DNA of 64,000 bases from Orientallactaga sibirica (Eukaryota > Chordata > Mammalia > Rodentia > Dipodidae), in assembly GCA_036365145.1 (NCBI GenBank), contig JAEOAD010000015.1, positions 36,905,501-36,969,500 on the forward strand, in the 5' to 3' direction. Made by a program: the position numbers and the translations under genes. Shown in pieces: positions 59,443 to 64,000 of this stretch (position 1 is its first letter; every line of letters begins with the position of its first letter). The notes beneath the pieces were generated by a model, which saw only the letters and a program-made list of their open reading frames with translations, ran no database searches and was not told the origin of the DNA.

Positions 59443-59930
59443 CCTTATTAACAGCATGTTTTGTATGGATACATCATGTGGTGGTACCTTCTTTTTCCTT
59501 GTCCCTGACCCCATTCCATTGGGGACACTTCTCAGTGGGGTTGTAGGTATTCCCTAGGGGGTTGTGGAGTATGTGTTGTGGGGGAAGGAATACCTCTGGA
59601 CATGTCTCAACCTGTGGCTTTTATAGTCTTTTCGCCTATCTTTCACAAAATTCCCTGAGCCATGTTGGATGATTTTTAAGTTTACTTCAGTGATGAGATC
59701 TTAGGAAACTCTGTATCTCTTCTTTGGTAGATGTTGAGTATCCTCAGGGTCTTTATCCTTCACCCTGATGCTGATTGTCAGGAACAGCAGGGAAGCAGCA
59801 CTCATGCTCATCTCCCCAATTCCTCTGTGGTTTCAGTTGTCTCTTGGCTGAAGTACAAAGGGTAGTTTATCTCCTCTAGTCTCACTGTAATTTCCTTTTT
59901 ATGTTCTGTCTTTATTGTTTTTTGTATCAG
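59443..59930 (-). mobile_element. probable second L1 3'-side segment, antisense
   Basis: 'gaggtcttgagg'-like and 'ccctgagccatgttggatg' text fits a further L1 3' UTR variant. It runs straight into ORF2 RT sequence at 59931, so the C-terminal half of ORF2 is missing here. Confidence 0.4.
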
Positions 59931-59966
59931 GGTGATACTGGCTTTGTAGAAGGAGTTTTGTAGAAT

Positions 59967-60010
<44 letters not shown>

Positions 60011-61645
60011 AGGTAGGGTCTCACTCTGGCTCAGGCTGACCTGGATTCACTATGTAGTCTCAGGGTGGCCTCGAACTCTCCGTGATCCTCCTACCTCTGC
60101 CTCCCTAGTGCTGGGATTAAAGGCGTGTGCCTCCACACCCGGCTTTAGAATTCTTTCCTTTTCTATTTTATGGAAAAATTTGACAAGCAGTGGTGTTAGT
60201 TCTTCCATGAACATCTGGTAAAATTCACCAGTGAATCCATCTGGGACCGGACATTTTTTAGTTGGGAGACTTTTTATAACTGCTTGGATCTCCGCTGTTG
60301 TTATAGGTCTATTTAAATGGTTTATCTCATCTTGATTTAATTTTGGTAGGCCTTATGTATCAAGTAAATCATCCATTTCTTTCAGATTTTCAAATTTAGA
60401 GGAGTATATGTTCTTAAATATCCTTATGATTTTCTGAATTTCTTTGGTGTCTGTTGTAATGATGCCTTTTTCATCTCTAATTTTATTAATTTTTGTTTCT
60501 TCTCTCTTTCTTCTGGTCAGATTTGCTAAGGTTTTATCAATTTTGTTTATCATTTCAAAGAACCAACTCTTTTTTTTTTTTTTTTTTTGGTTTTTGTTTT
60601 TGGTTTCTATTTCATTAATGTCTGTACTAATCTTCATTATTTCTTCCCATATGCTGATTTTTGGTTTATCTTCTTCTTCTTTTTTCTAGGCCTTAAGGTG
60701 AAGCATTAAATTGCTTACTTGTGAACTCTCTATTTTCTTAATAAAGACAATTAGAGCTGTAAATTGCCCTCTTACGACTGCCTTCATTGTGTCCCAAAGG
60801 TTTTGGTATGTTTTATTCTCATCATCATTTGATCCTATGAATTTGTTGATTTCCTTTTTGATTTATCAATGACCCATTCATCATTCAATAGTGTACTGTT
60901 TAGTATGCATTATGATCAGATAGAGTACAAGGGATTATTTCAGTTTTCCTGTATTTGTTAAGATTTGCTTTGTGTCCTAATATATGGTCTGTTTTGGAAA
61001 ATGTTCCATGTGCTGCTGAGAAAAATGTATATTCTGAAGCATTTGGATGGAATGTTCTGTAGATACCTGTTAGATCCATTTGTTCCATGACATCATTTAA
61101 TCCAGATGTCTCTCTGTTTACTTTTTGCCAGGATCACCTGTCAATTGATTAGAGTGGGGTATTGAAGTCACCCACTACAACTGTGTTTGGTGTTTCTTCA
61201 GACCTTAAGTATAATAGCGTTTGTTTGATGAAATTGAAAGTCCCATGTTTGGTGCATATACGTTTAAGATTTTAATGTTTTCCTGTTGGAGTGTTCCTTT
61301 AATCAGTATAAAGTGACCTTTATATTTCCTCACCAATGTTGGTTTGAAGTATATCCTGTCAGATATTAGGATAGCAACCCCTGCTTGTTTCTTAGGCCGG
61401 TTTGCTTGAAATTCCATTTTCCATCCGTTAACTCTAAGATATTGTCTATCTTTTATTGAGATATGAGTTTCCAGGAGGCAAGAAAGAGTAAGATCCTGCC
61501 TTTAAATCCAGTCTGCAAACCTGTGTTTTTGGTTCTGGCATTGAGGCCATTGATATTAAGTGTTGTTATTGAAAGTTATGTGTTTATTCTTACCATTCTT
61601 CTTGTTTTGTAGTGCTTCCTGTTTATCTTTACTCTCTTGTTTTTA
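59931..61645 (-). pseudogene. L1 ORF2 N-terminal half, antisense, broken
   Basis: In - strand order: endonuclease block 61417-61205 (AGVAILISDRIYF), endonuclease end 61088-60900 (AHGTFSKTDHILGHK, then SDHNAY with the SDH catalytic motif kept) and linker 60637-60353 (REETKINKIRDEKG). A B1 sits in the RT start. Frameshifts separate the blocks, and the ORF2 start codon region is damaged. Confidence 0.8.
59968..60145 (-). mobile_element. B1 SINE, antisense, with a ~40-base T run
   Basis: The T run (about 59969-60009) is the longest homopolymer in the window. Then 'gaggtagggtctcactctgg'; ends 'gtgcctccacacccggct'. A young-looking copy. Confidence 0.92.
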
Positions 61646-61649
61646 TTAT

Positions 61650-61673
61650 TTTTATCTTATTTTATTTGGAGTC

Positions 61674-61716
<43 letters not shown>

Positions 61717-61903
61717 TAGAGAATGGGTGCACCAGCAGCCTCTCAGCTGCTGTGAACAAACTCCAGACACGTGCGCCCCCATGTGGGCAAGTGCAGCATT
61801 GTGCCCTTGCGTCACTTTGCATCTGGCTAAATGTGGGGCCTTGAGAATCAAATGGGCATCCTTAGGCTTAGTAGGCAGGCATCTTAACCCTCCAGCCCTT
61901 CTC
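61650..61903 (-). mobile_element. DIP-like SINE, long variant, antisense
   Basis: (GA)n and (CAGA)n near 61675-61716, with the long-subfamily segment 'gggcaagtgcagcattgtgccc'. Located between L1 ORF1 and ORF2. Confidence 0.88.
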
Positions 61904-62640
61904 TCTTGTTTTAAGTGTTATTTGAGTATGGTTTATTTTTCCCTGTTTGCTCATGTGTGTATTTTACTATCTCTGCAGCATGAAGGATTCCTTCAAATAT
62001 TTTCTTTTTTTTTTTAAAATTATTAATTTTTTATTGATACCTTCTATATTTACATACAAAAACATATGATATTTCCCTTCCCTCCCCCCCCATTCTGGCT
62101 TAGTTGTCATAAATTCCTTAAGCCTGTTTTTGTTGAGGAATGCCCTTATTTCTCCTTTAGTTTAGATATTTAGCTTTGCAGGATAAAGTATTCTTGGTTG
62201 ACAGTTGATATCCTTCAAAACTTGGAATACATCATTCCAAGTACTTCTAGCTTTTTAAAGTTTGTTTTGAGTAATCTGCTGTGATCCTGATGGACTTCCC
62301 TTTATAGGTCACTTACTTTTTCTGTCTGATTTCAATATATTTTCTTTGGTTTGTGTGTTTAGTAGTTTAATTATAATGTGGTGAGGAGAGGTTCTTTCCA
62401 GGTTTTGTCTGTTTTGTGTTCTAGAAGCTTCTTTAATCTGCATTGGAATTTCCTTGCCAACTTGGGGAAAATTTTTCTTCTGTGATTTTGTTGAAAATGT
62501 CTTCTAAGCCTCTGGATTGAAATTCTTCTCCTCCTACTTTACCCTGAATTCTTATGCTTGATCTTTTCATAGTGTCCCAGATATCTTGATTATATCTTAT
62601 ATTATAATGTTGTGAGTTTTGCAACCCGAGTTCATTTGAT
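61904..62640 (-). pseudogene. L1 ORF1 remnant, antisense
   Basis: 62624-62433 on the - strand gives YNQDIWDTMKRSSIRIQGK and EDIFNKITEEKFS, like the ORF1p RRM/CTD region. The coiled coil before it is missing. Confidence 0.7.
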
Positions 62641-63800
62641 GCTTGGGTTTTCTAATAATCTGCAGTGCTTTTGTATATGAAAACCCAACTTTATGTACTT
62701 TCAGAGTAGGAGATTAAGGTGCCAAGTGTAGCTCTTGTACTCCAGTCCATCCAACCACAGACATAACCCTAGGTGTTGACTTTGACTACTATCCAAGTGT
62801 TCTAGGGGGCTGGGTGGAGAAATTTAATGGCAATTTCTAAAATTCTACTGGCTAATATACATAATCAATAAAAACCAACACATAGTATGCAAGTATGGGG
62901 ATTGAAACAAACAGATAACCTTATAAAGCCAAAATCCCTAAGGGTGTGTGTAGATCCTTAATCCTGTCAGCTGGGAGGTTGAGATTTCTGTTCTGTAGTG
63001 GGTTCCATGTCAGCCTGGGTCTGAATCAGACCATCAGATCCTGTCCCCAATAATGACAGAAGAAAAAGACAAAGGCCCTGTGAATCTGAAAGCATCAAAG
63101 GCAATAATAGTCAACCCCCAAATACAGCTTAATTGAGAATGGTAAATACAACCAAGAATATGTAACCCATAACCTGCCCTGAAATGGAAAGAGAGATTAG
63201 CACTTCCAGTGCAGGCTTCTGTACCTACTTTTTTGTCATTTGGCCTTGTACCTTTTTGGGGTGGCTTCAAATCTCACCAATGCTGAATGGCCACCTCAAT
63301 CCCTCTGTGTTGTGCTGTGAATCTGGTGCTCTCATCAGCTGTGCTGGATGCCCTGAAGCAGGGCACTAAATGCTTCTATGGAGAGTCGCAGTTCTGTTGC
63401 TTGGGGCATGGGAGAGTATAGGAAGTCTGGAGTTGTACTGGAACTGTTCAGCTGGTCCCAACTATGTCACCTTCAGCAGCTCCTCTGCTGTTTCCCTTTC
63501 AGATTTCTTGACTTTGCATGGAAGCTTATGAGGTTGGAAAATCCCTTTGTTTGGTCTCTGCTCCTACAGCTGGACACCAGGTGGGCCTGTGGATCCATGC
63601 AGGTCTGCGCCTGGATTGAGTCTGGGGCTGCAAGCTCCTCAGTGGGATACTGGATGATTTCTTCCTTTCTGATAGATCTTAGTCTCTTCTGCTTCTCCAC
63701 TGTGGCTGATAAAAACCTATACACCTTCACTTTTCAGATGAAGAGTGTATTTTGCTGTGGTTTTGCTCAAATCCCTTCCTAGGCTGGATTGGTGTGACTC
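62640..63800 (-). mobile_element. L1 5' UTR, antisense
   Basis: Parallels 49741-50985 throughout: 'ttgggttttctaat', 'cctaggtgttg' and the right end 'acaccttcacttttcag'. It confirms the 5' end of this L1 family. Confidence 0.65.
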
Positions 63801-63854
63801 ATATGCAGCTATCTTATCCAGAAGCCTCTATTGTTTAACTTTTTAGAGGGAATA

Positions 63855-64000
63855 TTTTCTACTCTGTATTTATTTATTTTTTTGGAGAGAGACAGAGAGA
63901 GAGGGAGAGGAAAACAGATAGAGATGGGTGCACCAGCAGCCTCTCAGCTGCCGAGAATGAAATCCAGATGCATGCGCCCCCTTGTGGTCAAGTGTGGCAT
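63855..64000 (-). mobile_element. DIP-like SINE, long variant, antisense, cut by window end
   Basis: 'ttggagagagacagagagagaggg' start and 'cccccttgtggtcaagtgtggcat' at the edge. The head lies beyond the window. Confidence 0.85.

Overview
This is mammalian nuclear DNA, almost certainly from a rodent and probably from a jerboa-like (dipodoid) species. Three things point there. A tRNA-derived SINE of the B2 superfamily is present in about 32 copies and matches what I know as the DIP element of Dipodoidea. Monomeric B1 (7SL) SINEs and B4-like B1-ID chimeras are present. There are also rodent-type L1s and MaLR-like LTR elements. The species call is inference; the rodent call is strong.

The window holds one host promoter and one small exon. 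A CpG island (about 5740-6330) contains an ATG at 6006 that opens a 12-residue coding exon ending at a splice donor at 6039/6040. I read it as exon 1 of AGBL4 (cytosolic carboxypeptidase 6, a tubulin deglutamylase) on the + strand. A near-palindromic RFX X-box lies about 110 bp upstream of the ATG, which suits a ciliary/microtubule gene. Bases 1-5739 are upstream flank. Bases 6040-64000 appear to lie inside the first intron, since I found no second exon.

The most notable item in the intron is an intronless, uninterrupted 248-codon copy of PACRGL (parkin co-regulated gene-like) on the - strand (44988-45734). It lies in a retrocopy of about 1.8 kb with 5' UTR, 3' UTR, poly(A) signal, short A tail and a target-site duplication of about 18 bp, inserted into the ORF2 of a dead L1. 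It is a candidate retrogene, antisense to its host gene.

The rest is layered retrotransposon. L1 on the + strand occupies 341-5580. Fragmented - strand L1s occupy 8391-21850, 40680-50985 and 58386-63800. Two MaLR-like elements with paired LTRs lie at 1953-3808 (intact 5-bp target duplication) and 16669-18504 (one LTR damaged), and a partial + strand one at 28746-30363. A recent 1.34-kb tandem duplication (12498-15169) has breakpoints exactly at the ends of two DIP SINEs, so it looks like SINE-SINE unequal recombination. Stretches with no recognisable element are mostly AT-rich intron: 6331-7609, 22441-23379, 24241-24926, 26918-27530, 31611-32295, 32549-33300, 34798-36139, 36346-37200, 37541-38460, 38636-39464, 52091-52950, 55095-56048 and 56215-57305.
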